Assembly (NCBI RefSeq): GCF_005503535.1
Contig: NZ_SCNN01000001.1
Span: 744,001-808,000 of the forward strand
DNA from: Mesorhizobium comanense
Lineage (GTDB): Bacteria > Pseudomonadota > Alphaproteobacteria > Rhizobiales > Rhizobiaceae
Length of the DNA: 64,000 nucleotides
Direction: 5' to 3'
Below are positions 36,532 to 45,766 of the stretch, piece by piece. A program made the translations under genes and the position numbers. How positions within the stretch are numbered: the first letter of the stretch is position 1; each line of letters opens with the position of its first letter. A model generated the notes under the pieces. It had not been told where the DNA came from and did not search any database. It was given only the letters and a program-made list of their open reading frames with translations.

Positions 36532-36970
36532 GTCTCCTGAAAGCAAAATTCCCTGTCCAGCCGCCAAAGGCTGTAGATTCGGATATCGGAAACAATCAGG
36601 AGCGATCTGTACCGCTGTACGCGCAAAATCGATGCCAGGGAATCGGTCCGGCAATACCTCGCGAATCGCGGCTTCCGCTGCATGGTCTGAGACCGGGTCG
36701 CCAGGCGGATCATTCCGTTGTGCGCCGGAACGCGAGTCTCCCCGGTAGCGTAAGCATGCTCGTTACTCCGGCACCCGCCAAGCTTGGCATGAAGCGTGTT
36801 TGCCGCAAGGAACACGATTCATTAACCAAGATGCTGTTCTTCGTGTTCTGGAATGAATATCTGTGCGCCTGGCCTGGCGGCTGCTTTTGTCGGGTCGGCA
36901 GCACCGAAAGGAAGCGTCCTCATCCCGGCGAAGACGTGAAACGGCCCCAAATGAAGACAATGTGCAACGC
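36532..36970. other. 439-bp intergenic region between tRNA-Thr and the DUF882 gene
   Basis: I find no convincing gene, RNA or repeat here. Frames cross it on both strands but lack ribosome sites or recognisable protein content. There is no integrase or attachment-site duplicate of the tRNA end in the window. Confidence 0.5.
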
Positions 36971-38614
36971 ATGAACCTGATTGAAAGCGAACAGAACGCG
37001 CCAGGCGCTTCCCGTCGTTGGACATGGTTGCCGGCTGTCGCGGTAGCGTTGCTATGCATGTGCGCCACCAGCGCGTTGGCCGAGACGCGTGCGCTCAGGA
37101 TTCAACACCTGCATACGGGCGAGAAGGCGGAGATCGTCTTCAAGCGCAACGGGCGCTACGATCAGGCGGGATTGAAGAAGATCAACTTCATGCTGCGCGA
37201 CTGGCGCCGCAACGAGCCGACCAGGATGGACCCTCGTCTGCTCGACCTTGTCTGGCAGGCCTACCGCGCCAGCGGCTCGAGCAGCTATATCCAGGTGGTC
37301 AGCGCCTACCGGTCGCCGGCGACCAACGCCATGCTGCGCAGCCGCTCCAAGGGCGTCGCCCGCGAAAGCCAGCATATGGTCGGCCGCGCCATGGACTTCT
37401 TCCTGCCTGACGTGCCGCTGAAGAAACTGCGCGACATCGGCCTCAGGATGCAGGGCGGCGGCGTCGGCTACTACCCGACATCGGGCTCGCCCTTCATCCA
37501 TATGGACGTCGGCAATGTCAGGCACTGGCCGGGCATCAGCCGCCAGGAGCTCGCCAGGGTTTTCCCGGACGGCAAGACGCTGCATGTGCCGAGCGACGGC
37601 AGGCCGCTGCCCGGCTTCGACCAGGCGCTCGCTGCTTACAAGTCGCGCAAGGCCGCGGGCACGCCCAACATCGAACTGGCAAGCGCCGACAGCGGTCAGC
37701 GCAGGCCGGCGCGCGGCTTGCTGGCGACAATTCTGGGCGGTCGCGGCGCGGACGAAGCCGACGACGCCGCTGAAGCGGTGCCTGCGCCACGCAAACCGGC
37801 CCGGCCGGTTGAAGCCGGTCCGACACCGAAGATCGCCATCGTGGCGCCGGAAGCGGCCCAGCGCACTGAAATCCCGATGGCTCCGGCCGGCCAGGCGGAA
37901 GAACCGCCGGCCACGACGAATACGAACACGCCGGAGGCGATCGTTATGGCGATGGCGCCCGGCGCGGTGCCGCTACCCGCCTTCGCACCGCGCGCCGAGC
38001 CCGCCGCCAGCATTCCGACACCGCAAACCGTGCCGTTCGCAGTGGCCAGCGCATCCCCGGCGCGGGCCGAACCAGCGGCCACGCAGCCGGCGGCCAACAC
38101 CGAAATTCCCGTGGCCAAGGCCGATGCCGCCCTGCCGAGCGTCGCGCCGGAGATGGTGGCGCTCAACGTTCCGTTGCCGACATGGCGGCCCCAAAACCAG
38201 GCAAGTGCGCCGCAGCCGGAACAGGCCAAGGCCGGCGAAGCGATTCACGCCTTGCTGGCCATGCGCCCCGCCGACAACGGCGTCGACGCGCTGGCCGGCC
38301 AACGTATTGCGGTTCCGGCGCCGAGACCCGAAGATGTCAGGACCAGCGCGAAGGCGGATCGTGTCCAGCCGCGTCTCGATCCCGAAGCCACTGCCGTTGT
38401 GGTGCCGGTGTCGGCAGGCCGGCCGCGCGAGACAGCTCGTGGCCTCGCCGGCGGAACTGGATCGACGGCGGCGCCGATCATTGCCGCCAATTATATCCGC
38501 ACGGCGCCCGAGCAGGTTTATCTCGCCGGGTTCCAGCCGCGAGGACAGTCGGCCGATCACCGCCGCTTCACCGGCTCCGCCGTGAAATTCCTGCCGATCG
38601 CCAGCTTCAAATAG
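36971..38614 (+). CDS. DUF882 (M15-like) peptidase with long Ala/Pro-rich tail
   Basis: 547 residues. A basic N-terminus and hydrophobic segment at about 24-41 (WLPAVAVALLCMCATSALA) form a signal peptide or anchor. Residues about 45-205 are the DUF882 / peptidase M15A domain, with zinc-site residues His135 and Asp142 in SQHMVGRAMDFF and His177 in FIHMDVG; it probably cuts peptidoglycan peptides, as related YcbK-type proteins are thought to. The rest, about 330 residues, is low-complexity Ala/Pro/Glu-rich sequence without a domain, ending in YLAGFQPRGQS. The ATG at 36971 has a weak ribosome site; the frame is open further upstream. Confidence 0.8.
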   Translation: MNLIESEQNAPGASRRWTWLPAVAVALLCMCATSALAETRALRIQHLHTGEKAEIVFKRNGRYDQAGLKKINFMLRDWRRNEPTRMDPRLLDLVWQAYRASGSSSYIQVVSAYRSPATNAMLRSRSKGVARESQHMVGRAMDFFLPDVPLKKLRDIGLRMQGGGVGYYPTSGSPFIHMDVGNVRHWPGISRQELARVFPDGKTLHVPSDGRPLPGFDQALAAYKSRKAAGTPNIELASADSGQRRPARGLLATILGGRGADEADDAAEAVPAPRKPARPVEAGPTPKIAIVAPEAAQRTEIPMAPAGQAEEPPATTNTNTPEAIVMAMAPGAVPLPAFAPRAEPAASIPTPQTVPFAVASASPARAEPAATQPAANTEIPVAKADAALPSVAPEMVALNVPLPTWRPQNQASAPQPEQAKAGEAIHALLAMRPADNGVDALAGQRIAVPAPRPEDVRTSAKADRVQPRLDPEATAVVVPVSAGRPRETARGLAGGTGSTAAPIIAANYIRTAPEQVYLAGFQPRGQSADHRRFTGSAVKFLPIASFK

Positions 38615-38725
38615 GGCGGGCAGCAACCGTCCGATCGGGCATGGAAAATGTGCTGTGCCGTATCGAGGGCGATGCCTGTCGCCCTGTTCCCGGGATGCCG
38701 CCCGGTTGCTCTGTAAGATATTTTC

Positions 38726-38758
38726 CAAATTTGACAAATGTGGGTGAAATTGTAAGGT
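38726..38758 (+). promoter_or_regulatory. Candidate promoter/operator of the RpiR-type regulator
   Basis: TTGACA (38731-38736), 16 bp, then TAAGGT (38753-38758). The -35 box overlaps the palindrome CAAATTTG (38726-38733), a possible self-regulatory site. The stretch is clearly more AT-rich than its surroundings. Confidence 0.4.
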
Positions 38759-38783
38759 AATCGTCTTCCCCTGGCGAGAGGCG

Positions 38784-39689
38784 ATGACGATGTCGATCCG
38801 CGAAGAACTGGCCAACACGACCTTGGCGTTCACGTCGGCGGAAGAGAAGATCGTCCAGGTCCTGCTCGCCGACTATCCCATGTCGGGATTGGGAACGGCG
38901 ACCAGGCTGGCGCGCCGCGCCGGGGTCAGCGATCCCAGTGTGACGCGCCTGATGACCAAGCTTGGCTATACCGGTTTCGCCGACTTCCAGGCGCGGCTGC
39001 TCGCCGAAGTCGAATCCAGGCTGCATTCGCCGCTCTTGATGATGGAGGCCAAGCGCCCGGGCGGCTCGAGCGAGAGCACGGCCCTTGCCTATTTCCATTC
39101 GGTTTCCGACAGCCTGGAGCGCACGCGCACGGCGGTGCCTCTGCAAGCCTATACCCGCGCCGTCAACCTGCTGCTGGAGACGAGGGGCCAGGTCGTGCTG
39201 CTGGGCGGCCGGTTCAGCCGCCATATCGCCTCCATGCTCGCCGGCTACCTCCTGCAGTTCCGCTCCGGCGTGCGCGACATCGGCTCGCTCAGCCCGGCCG
39301 ATTTCGACCTTCTGATCGATCTCGGCAAACGCGATCTTCTGGTCGTCTTCGATTATCGTCGCTACCAGTCGGACGTCGTGCGTTTCGCACAGCAGGCGCA
39401 TGAGCGCGGCGTCTCCATCCTGCTGTTCACAGATGTGTGGCTGTCGCCGATATCGGAAATCGCCGACCTGACCATGGTCGCGGCGATCGACGCCAATTCG
39501 CCGTTCGACACGCTGGCGACCGCTGTCGCGCAGATGGAAACCGTCTTTGCCCACGCATTGGAAGGCCATGGCGCCGGCGTGCGCAAGCGCATCGAGGACA
39601 TCGAGAAGATCCGCCGCGCCAATGCCGTCACCCTCGATGCGGTCCTGTCGCCGCCGGACTCCGAAAAACCCAGAACCCCCAGGAAATAG
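38784..39689 (+). CDS. RpiR/MurR-family transcriptional regulator
   Basis: 301 residues. The N-terminal HTH_6 domain (residues about 5-80) shows ARRAGVSDPSVTRLMTKLGYTGFADFQ. The C-terminal SIS domain, which binds phosphorylated sugars, spans about 125-265 with VVLLGGRFSRHIASMLAGYL and DLLVVFDYRRYQSDVVRFA. Start codons ATG at 38784 and 38790 are both near GAGAGG. It lies 42 bp before an M20 hydrolase on the same strand, so it may control that gene and perhaps the ABC operon on the other side. The ligand is not evident. Confidence 0.88.
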   Translation: MTMSIREELANTTLAFTSAEEKIVQVLLADYPMSGLGTATRLARRAGVSDPSVTRLMTKLGYTGFADFQARLLAEVESRLHSPLLMMEAKRPGGSSESTALAYFHSVSDSLERTRTAVPLQAYTRAVNLLLETRGQVVLLGGRFSRHIASMLAGYLLQFRSGVRDIGSLSPADFDLLIDLGKRDLLVVFDYRRYQSDVVRFAQQAHERGVSILLFTDVWLSPISEIADLTMVAAIDANSPFDTLATAVAQMETVFAHALEGHGAGVRKRIEDIEKIRRANAVTLDAVLSPPDSEKPRTPRK

Positions 39690-39731
39690 CGTCGATAAAT
39701 CGGGCGCTGCGATGCGAAGGAAGGAACAATC

Positions 39732-41048
39732 ATGCCTGATATCAACACCGTCATCGATGCCGTGCAGGCCGGGATCGAGGCCGACCGCGACTGGCTGATC
39801 GGGTTGACCCGCGACATGGTCCGCATCCCTTCGGTCAATCCCAAGTTCGAGGCCAATCCGGCGATCAACCGTGAGGCGGACGTCCAGGCGCTGCTCGAAC
39901 CGATCCTCAAGCAGGACGGCTTTGTCACGCAACAGTGGGACGCCTTGCCCGGCCGGCCCAATCTGGTCGGCGAATGGGCCGGCGACGAGGCCCGCAGCCT
40001 GATCCTGTGCGGACATATCGACGTGGTGCCGGTCGGCGAGGCAAAGGACTGGTCCGTCGATCCGTTCGGCGGCGAGATCACCAATGGGCGCCTCTATGGC
40101 CGCGGCGCGGTCGACATGAAGGGCGGCGTGGCGGCCTGCGTCGCCGCCGCGCATGCCATCAGGAAGGCCGGCATCACGCTGCAGGGACGGCTGGCGATCC
40201 ATTCCGTCGTCGACGAGGAAGCCGGCGGCTTCGGCGCCATCGATGCCGTGAAGAAGGGCAAGCTCGCCAAGGCGGTGCTTGTCGCCGAGCCGACCTGGGG
40301 CGATGTCCTGCCGGTCGAGGGCGGACTGGAATGGGCGCGCGTGACGATCCGGGGCCGTAACGCGCATTCGGCGCTGCGCTACAACGAGATCTACCCGCAG
40401 CGCCATGACAAGGACCGCCTGAAGCCGGGCGTCAACGCGATCGAGATCGCGGCACGGTTCATCGCCGCGGTCCGTCAGTACGAGCTCGACCGCACGCGTG
40501 CCAAATCCCATCCGCTGCTGCCGCTCGGCATGAACACCATCAACATCGGCGTCGTGCATGGCGGAACGGGACTTGGCGAGCATGGCCTGCCGACGGTGAT
40601 GACCAATCCGGCCATCATCCCCGATGTCGCCGTACTCGACCTCGACATGAAATTCCTGCCGGACGAGAACTCCGCCGACTATCGCCGCGATTTCGAGGCC
40701 TTCGTGCATCATTTCGCCCAGACCGATGCCTGGCTGCGCGACAACCCGCCGACCATACAGTGGGAACTCGGCGGTCTTCACTTTCCGCCGATGAACACGC
40801 CGGTCGACCATCCGCTGGTGACGTCGCTGATGAAGCGCAAGGCCGCTGTCGGCAAGGCGCCGGAGGCCCGCGGTTTCGTCGCCGTGTGCGATGCCGCCCA
40901 CTATGCCGGTGCCGGCGTCGACGGCGTCATCTTCGGCCCGTCGGGCGACGGCTTCCATGGCGCCAACGAATATGTCGAAGTCGAGTCCGTTGTGGAAACA
41001 GCCAAGGTCATCGCGGCCTCGGTGATCGACTGGTGCGGCGTGCGCTGA
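39732..41048 (+). CDS. M20-family metallohydrolase (ArgE/DapE/ACY1 type)
   Basis: 438-residue cytoplasmic zinc amidohydrolase. Metal ligands and catalytic residues are visible: CGHIDVVPVG (first His, Asp) near residue 95, YGRGAVDMKGG (bridging Asp) near 126, VVDEEAGG (catalytic Glu and metal Glu) near 162, the AEPTWGD segment near 185 and GFHGANEYVEVE (last His) near 412. The dimerisation domain sits between. AAGGAAGGAACA precedes the start. The substrate is probably an N-acyl amino acid or a deacylation intermediate; the neighbouring amino-acid-type importer is consistent, but this is inference. Confidence 0.88.
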   Translation: MPDINTVIDAVQAGIEADRDWLIGLTRDMVRIPSVNPKFEANPAINREADVQALLEPILKQDGFVTQQWDALPGRPNLVGEWAGDEARSLILCGHIDVVPVGEAKDWSVDPFGGEITNGRLYGRGAVDMKGGVAACVAAAHAIRKAGITLQGRLAIHSVVDEEAGGFGAIDAVKKGKLAKAVLVAEPTWGDVLPVEGGLEWARVTIRGRNAHSALRYNEIYPQRHDKDRLKPGVNAIEIAARFIAAVRQYELDRTRAKSHPLLPLGMNTINIGVVHGGTGLGEHGLPTVMTNPAIIPDVAVLDLDMKFLPDENSADYRRDFEAFVHHFAQTDAWLRDNPPTIQWELGGLHFPPMNTPVDHPLVTSLMKRKAAVGKAPEARGFVAVCDAAHYAGAGVDGVIFGPSGDGFHGANEYVEVESVVETAKVIAASVIDWCGVR

Positions 41049-41059
41049 AGCAAACCGGA

Positions 41060-41092
41060 GAGAGTGCGGATTGGGCTCCGCACTCTCATTTT
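41060..41092 (+). terminator. Rho-independent terminator between the M20 gene and livM-like gene
   Basis: GAGAGTGCGGA (41060-41070), loop TTGGGC, TCCGCACTCTC (41077-41087), followed by ATTTT: an 11-bp perfect stem with a T-run for the plus-strand M20 gene. It could also help end the converging ABC operon. Confidence 0.85.
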
Positions 41093-41105
41093 CGGCGATG
41101 CTGGA

Positions 41106-42140
41106 TCAGGCCGTGCGTTTGAATTTCCCGGCGGCGGCATCCCATACGGACCGGATCATGCCGGCGAGCCCGCTGGGATAGGCCAGCATCACGCCGATGA
41201 TCAGCACCGCGGTGATCATCGGCCGCCATGCGCCGAAATCGGCCATCCACTCGGCGAAGATCGTCAGCACGAAGGAGGCGATGATCGCGCCGTAGATCGT
41301 GCTGGTGCCACCGAGCAGCACCATCGACAGGATGATGGTCGCGAGGCTCATGCCGAACACGTCGATCGAGGCGTTGCGCTGGTAGGCGGCGTAGAACGCG
41401 CCGGCAATGCCGGTGAAGAAGGCGCTTGCGGCAAGCGTCAGCATGCGCTGGCGCACGATCGAGACGCCGCGGCTGATGGCGTATTCCTCATTGTCGCGCA
41501 GCGCCACGATGCTGGCTCCGGTGCGTGAGCGCACGAACACGCGCAGGAACAGCGTGCTTGCCGCCAGCAGCGCCAGCGCGATGTAGAAATAGGCAAACTT
41601 GCCGTCGCGGACCATGTTGTGGTCGAACCAGTAGAGACCCGGAATGCGCACGATCCCTTGGGTGCCGCCGGTGATGTCGGACTGGCTGAGTATCACCTGC
41701 ATGACCAGCTGCGCGAAGCCGAACGTGACCAGGATGATGTAGATGCCCTTCAGGCGCAGGATCGGGATGGTCACCAGGATCGCCGCCAGCGTGGCGATGA
41801 TGCCGCTGGCAAGCAATCCGGCCCATGGGTCGATCCCGGCCAGCTTGGTCAGCAGGCTGTAGGCGTAGACGCCGATGCCGAACAGCGCCAGGTGGCCGAA
41901 ATTGAAGACGCCGCCGTAGCCGAGGCTGAGATCCCAGTTCGAGGCGACGATGGCATAAATGAAGGCCATGATCAGGATGTGCCGGGCGTAGGTGTCGCCG
42001 AAGAGCAGCGGCAGCAGCGCCAGCACGGCGAAACCCAGCACGAAGCCGACGGCCTCGACCTTCCAGGGCGTGCGCCCGGGGGCGGCTTGGTTTGCCGCCC
42101 GCGTGCGGATCGGTGCGATCGGCGAGGTGGTGTCGGTCAT
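41106..42140 (-). CDS. livM: Branched-chain-amino-acid-type ABC permease (LivM-like)
   Basis: Inner-membrane permease of the HAAT family, 344 residues, with about nine membrane segments. After a polar 30-residue start it has VGFVLGFAVLALLPLLFG, the family block SNWDLSLGYGGVFNFGHLALFG near 85-106 and the ATPase-contact region RTGASIVALRDNEEYAISRGV near 205-225. The ATG at 42138-42140 overlaps the livH-like stop by 4 bp; longer readings in the frame run through upstream genes. Last gene of the operon. Confidence 0.9.
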   Translation of the reverse strand: MTDTTSPIAPIRTRAANQAAPGRTPWKVEAVGFVLGFAVLALLPLLFGDTYARHILIMAFIYAIVASNWDLSLGYGGVFNFGHLALFGIGVYAYSLLTKLAGIDPWAGLLASGIIATLAAILVTIPILRLKGIYIILVTFGFAQLVMQVILSQSDITGGTQGIVRIPGLYWFDHNMVRDGKFAYFYIALALLAASTLFLRVFVRSRTGASIVALRDNEEYAISRGVSIVRQRMLTLAASAFFTGIAGAFYAAYQRNASIDVFGMSLATIILSMVLLGGTSTIYGAIIASFVLTIFAEWMADFGAWRPMITAVLIIGVMLAYPSGLAGMIRSVWDAAAGKFKRTA

Positions 42141-43012
42141 GCCAGGCCTCGCGAGCGGCTGGAGAAAATGCCCTCGGGACGAACCATCAGGGTCAGGATG
42201 AGAACGCCGAACAGCAGCGCGGGCGTCCAGTAGAGGCCGAAATAGTAGCTGCAGGCGGCTTCGAAGAAGCCGATCAGATAGGCGGCGAAGATCGGTCCCG
42301 ATATGCTCGATATGCCGCCGAAGACGACGACGATCAGCGCCTTGAGCAGCGGGTCGCTGCCCATGACCGGCGACATGAAGCGGTAGCCGCCCATGAAGAT
42401 GCCGGCCAGGCCGGCCAGCGAGGCGGCGATGGCGAAGGCAAGACCGTAGAGCGCGGTGACGTTGAGGCCGACCAGATGGCTGGCATCCTCGTTCTGCGCC
42501 ACGGCGCGCAACGCCAGCCCGAGCCGCGTGCGGTTGAGGAACACCCACAGCGCCGCCAGGATCAAGGGGGTGATGACGATGATGGCGATCTGGTGAAGTG
42601 AGACGCCGACGCCGCCGATCGTGGTGTTGCCGTCGATGAGCGCCGGGATCTGCTTGGAGCGCGGCCCCCATATGGTAAGCGCCCCGTTCTCGATCAGCGA
42701 TCCGGCGGCCAGCGTGGTGATGACGACCACCAGCACGATGTTGGGCCGGCCGATGAGCGGCCGCACGACGCTTGCCTGGAGGATCCAGCCGACGCCGGCC
42801 ATGACGACGACGGCGACCGGAAAGGCGACCGCGGCCGGCAATCCGAGTTCCACCAGCTGCCAGGCGATGTAGGCGCCCAGCATCATGAAGACGCCGTGGC
42901 TGAAGTTGAACACGCCGATCGTCGTCCAGACCAGGGCGAGCCCGACCGCCATCATGGCGTAGAGCGAGCCCTGGAACAGGCCGCCGAACAGGATTTCCGC
43001 CAATGCGCTCAT
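42137..43012 (-). CDS. livH: Branched-chain-amino-acid-type ABC permease (LivH-like)
   Basis: 291-residue inner-membrane partner permease. It opens LFGGLFQGSLYAMMAVGLALVW, followed by the LivH block GVFNFSHGVFMMLGAY near 33-48, ATPase-contact RTRLGLALRAVAQNEDASHLVG near 185-206 and the ending LTLMVRPEGIFSSRSRGL that is typical of LivH proteins. It is 9 bp after the LivF-like gene. Substrate is not fixed by sequence. Confidence 0.9.
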   Translation of the reverse strand: MSALAEILFGGLFQGSLYAMMAVGLALVWTTIGVFNFSHGVFMMLGAYIAWQLVELGLPAAVAFPVAVVVMAGVGWILQASVVRPLIGRPNIVLVVVITTLAAGSLIENGALTIWGPRSKQIPALIDGNTTIGGVGVSLHQIAIIVITPLILAALWVFLNRTRLGLALRAVAQNEDASHLVGLNVTALYGLAFAIAASLAGLAGIFMGGYRFMSPVMGSDPLLKALIVVVFGGISSISGPIFAAYLIGFFEAACSYYFGLYWTPALLFGVLILTLMVRPEGIFSSRSRGLA

Positions 43013-43021
43013 TTCGAAATC

Positions 43022-43735
43022 CTAATGACCAAAATACATAGACATGATCTCGCCGTGGTCGAGGCTTTCGCCCGGCTTGATCTCGGTCGCCACCGCGCCG
43101 TGATTGACGAGGTAGAGTTGCTGCGTCAGCTCCAGCAGGAACTCGATGTCCTGCTCGACGACGATGAGCGGCACGCCGCCGCGCGAAATCTCCAGGACGG
43201 AGGCGCAGAGCTCGTCCTTGATCTTGGGCGCCAGACCGAGCGTCGGCTCGTCGAGGATCAAAAGGCGCGGATGGCTCATCAGCGCCGTGCCGATCGACAC
43301 CATCTGGCGCTCTCCGCCCGACAGCGTACGCACCCGCTGGCGCCAGCGTTGCGCCAGCTTGGGAAACAGCTTGATGACCTTTTCCCGGTTCTCCGCCTCG
43401 TGCGGGCGGGCTCGCGCCGAATAGGCGCCGAGCGCCATGCAGTCGGCGATGGAAAGGTCGGGAAACAGCCGGTTGCCCTGCGGCACGTGGATCAGCCCGG
43501 TGCCGACAATGGCGCGCGCGCTCAAACCGGCGATGTCCTGGCCATCGAACCGGATGCTGCCGCCCCTCGGCTTCAGCAGGCCGGAGATCGCCCGCAGCAG
43601 CGTCGTCTTGCCATGCCCGTTGGGACCGAACAGGCCGACATTGCCGAAGCGCCCGGCTTCCAGTGAAATGTCGTGCAGCACGGTGACGCGACCATAGCCG
43701 GCGGTGACGCCCTCGACGGTAAGAACCGGGCTCAT
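43022..43735 (-). CDS. livF: ABC transporter ATP-binding protein (LivF-like)
   Basis: 237-residue ATPase. Walker A is GPNGHGKTT near residues 37-45, the signature is intact (LSGGERQMVSIGTAL near 140-154), Walker B reads LLILDEPTLGLAP and the H-loop is IVVEQD (Gln-Asp variant usual for LivF). The ATG at 43733-43735 overlaps the LivG-like stop by 4 bp. Its partner has a degenerate signature, so the ATP site built from this signature and the partner's Walker A is the one that looks complete. Confidence 0.92.
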   Translation of the reverse strand: MSPVLTVEGVTAGYGRVTVLHDISLEAGRFGNVGLFGPNGHGKTTLLRAISGLLKPRGGSIRFDGQDIAGLSARAIVGTGLIHVPQGNRLFPDLSIADCMALGAYSARARPHEAENREKVIKLFPKLAQRWRQRVRTLSGGERQMVSIGTALMSHPRLLILDEPTLGLAPKIKDELCASVLEISRGGVPLIVVEQDIEFLLELTQQLYLVNHGAVATEIKPGESLDHGEIMSMYFGH

Positions 43736-44469
43736 GCCGCCGACCTCCGCGTTCCGAGATAGGCCTCGATGACACGAGGGTCGGCGATGACGACAGCCGG
43801 ATCCCCGGCTGCCAGAACGCGGCCATTGTTGAGGACCAGCAGATGTTGCGACAGGCTCATCAGGAACGTCAGCACATGCTCGATCAGAAGGATGGTTATG
43901 CCGCGTTCCGCAGTGCGGCGTATCAGGCTGATCGACGTCTCGATCTCGGGTTTGGTCAGGCTCGAGGCGGGTTCGTCGAGCAGGAGCATGCGCGGCTTCA
44001 TGGCAATCGCTGTGGCCAGCATTAGGCATTTGCGCTCGAACACGGAGAGTTCGCCGGCCAGCCGTCCGAAGGAGGCCGATCCCAATCCAACGAACTCCAG
44101 GGCTTCCGCAGCCGTGTCACGGGCAACTGTCGCCATCTTTTCCCGCTTGCCGTAGCTGGCGCCGATCAGCGCGTTCTCGAACACGGTTAGGCCGTCGAAG
44201 CTGGTTTCCCGCTGAAAGGTGCGGGCAAGGCCCAGCCGCGCGATGGCGTGCCCGGATTTGCCGGCAATGGCGGTCCCGTCGAAGCGGATCTGACCTTTGT
44301 CAGGTCCGAACGGGATGCCCGTGATGATGTTGAACAACGTGCTTTTGCCGCTGCCGTTCGGGCCGGCGATGCCGAAGATCTCGCCGGCCTCGACCTTGAA
44401 CGACACGCCGTCGACGGCCTTCAGCGAACCGAAGGCCTTCGAGACGTCGTCCAGTTCAAGCAGTGCCAT
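43732..44469 (-). CDS. livG: ABC transporter ATP-binding protein (LivG-like) with degenerate signature motif
   Basis: 245-residue ATPase. Walker A GPNGSGKST, Q-loop LARTFQRE, Walker B RMLLLDEPA and H-loop LLIEHVLTFLM are intact. Where LivG proteins have LSYGQ-like signatures this one reads GELSVFERKCLMLATAI, with no GQ or GG pair, and the D-loop is SSLTKPE instead of AGLN-type. The C-terminal tail IEAYLGTRR is normal for LivG. It starts at ATG 44467-44469, immediately after the binding-protein gene. Confidence 0.9.
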   Translation of the reverse strand: MALLELDDVSKAFGSLKAVDGVSFKVEAGEIFGIAGPNGSGKSTLFNIITGIPFGPDKGQIRFDGTAIAGKSGHAIARLGLARTFQRETSFDGLTVFENALIGASYGKREKMATVARDTAAEALEFVGLGSASFGRLAGELSVFERKCLMLATAIAMKPRMLLLDEPASSLTKPEIETSISLIRRTAERGITILLIEHVLTFLMSLSQHLLVLNNGRVLAAGDPAVVIADPRVIEAYLGTRRSAA

Positions 44470-44472
44470 TCC

Positions 44473-45726
44473 TCACTGCATCCAGGGCTGGAGCTTGAAG
44501 GCGCCAGTGGCGTACTTGTCCGGCGAGATCAGCGTGCGCTGGCCGTCCCAGATCTGGAAGAAGGTGATCGGGATGTAGTCGTCGCCCTGCGTGGCGAGGT
44601 GCGTCGCCGGGTCGAATTTCAGCCTGCCTTCGGCCACCTGCTTGTCTGTCTCCGACAGCGCCTTCATGATCGCCGCGTGGTCCGACGCGCCGCCGACCTT
44701 CTTGACGGCGTCGAAATAGACATTCGTCATTTCGTAGAGGCCGACGCCGTAGGTGCCGCTCTCGACGCCATACTTGGCCTTGAACTTGGCCGCCACCTCG
44801 TCGGCGCGCGGGTTCTTCGGCGTCGTCAGCGCGCCGCCGAGCAGATTGTAGATGACGCCGTCCGACTTCTTGCCGGTAAGTTCGACGAATTCCGGAACGC
44901 TCGGTGCGTATTGCAGGAAGACCAGGCTCTTGGTCGGCTGTTCCAGGAACTGGTTCAGGAAGGATGCCGAATTGCCCGGCAGGTAGTCGGTGTTGATGAC
45001 GACGTCGGGCACGTCCCCGCGCACCTTGGCCAGGATTGGGCGCCAGTCGGTCACTTCGCCGAACGGCACGATCTCGTCGACGGTGATGGTCCAGCCCTTT
45101 TCCTTGAAGGTCTTCTTCATGCCTTCAGAGATGGTCTTGGAATAGGCGTTGTCGGAGGAGATGATCGCCACCTTCTTGGTCGGCAGCTTGATCTTGCCTT
45201 CTGCCTCAAGCTTCTCGACGAACAGGGTGACGTCGGTGTTGTAGGCGTCGAAGGATGGCGTCAGCGACCAGCAGCACATGTATTTTTCGGGGTTTGGCGC
45301 GATGATGTCCCGGGTCTGCTGCGAGGTCGCGGCCAACATGTAAGGCATCTCGGCCTCGGCCATGTTGTCGATTTCGAAATTGGTCAGGCTGGCATAGCCG
45401 GTGAGCATGAACTGCACGCCGGGGTCGCCGAGCAGGCGCTCGACCGCGCTGGTGACGTTGCCGGCGGACTGGTCCTTGACGTCGCCCACCACCAGTTCGA
45501 AGGTGTTGCCGGCAACGCCGCCGGCGGCATTCGCCTCGTCGATCGCCATCTGCACGCCGCGCTGGAATTCCTGGCCGTCGGCAGCCGCGGGGCCGGTGAT
45601 CGGCGCCAGAAGGCCGATCTTGACGACATCGGCGAAGGCAGGCGCGCTTGCCGTGGCGAACGCGCCGATCAGCGCGGTGCTCATCAGCATATGGCGGATT
45701 CTGGTCGCGGCGGATTTGGATTTCAT
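44473..45726 (-). CDS. ABC transporter substrate-binding protein (LivJ/LivK-like)
   Basis: 417-residue periplasmic receptor, PBP type I. The ATG at 45724-45726 gives a signal peptide: basic KSKSAATRIRH, hydrophobic core MLMSTALIGAFATASA and cleavage AFA-D near residue 33. The mature start VVKIGLLAPITGPAAADGQEF is the classical Leu/Ile/Val-receptor opening. AAISSDNAYSKTISEG-like text (seen as VAIISSDNAYSKTI) and YMCCWSLTPSFDAYN follow. The substrate could be any amide or amino acid. First gene of the five-gene operon. Confidence 0.88.
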   Translation of the reverse strand: MKSKSAATRIRHMLMSTALIGAFATASAPAFADVVKIGLLAPITGPAAADGQEFQRGVQMAIDEANAAGGVAGNTFELVVGDVKDQSAGNVTSAVERLLGDPGVQFMLTGYASLTNFEIDNMAEAEMPYMLAATSQQTRDIIAPNPEKYMCCWSLTPSFDAYNTDVTLFVEKLEAEGKIKLPTKKVAIISSDNAYSKTISEGMKKTFKEKGWTITVDEIVPFGEVTDWRPILAKVRGDVPDVVINTDYLPGNSASFLNQFLEQPTKSLVFLQYAPSVPEFVELTGKKSDGVIYNLLGGALTTPKNPRADEVAAKFKAKYGVESGTYGVGLYEMTNVYFDAVKKVGGASDHAAIMKALSETDKQVAEGRLKFDPATHLATQGDDYIPITFFQIWDGQRTLISPDKYATGAFKLQPWMQ

Positions 45727-45766
45727 CGTGCGGTTCCCTGTTTTCCTCCCGTTCATCGGGAGTTGG

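Noticed and set aside
42141..43826. A 906-residue open frame that includes the LivM-like permease
   Set aside because: Upstream of 42140 it is the antisense frame shadow of livH and livF, Arg/Gly-rich and without motifs.
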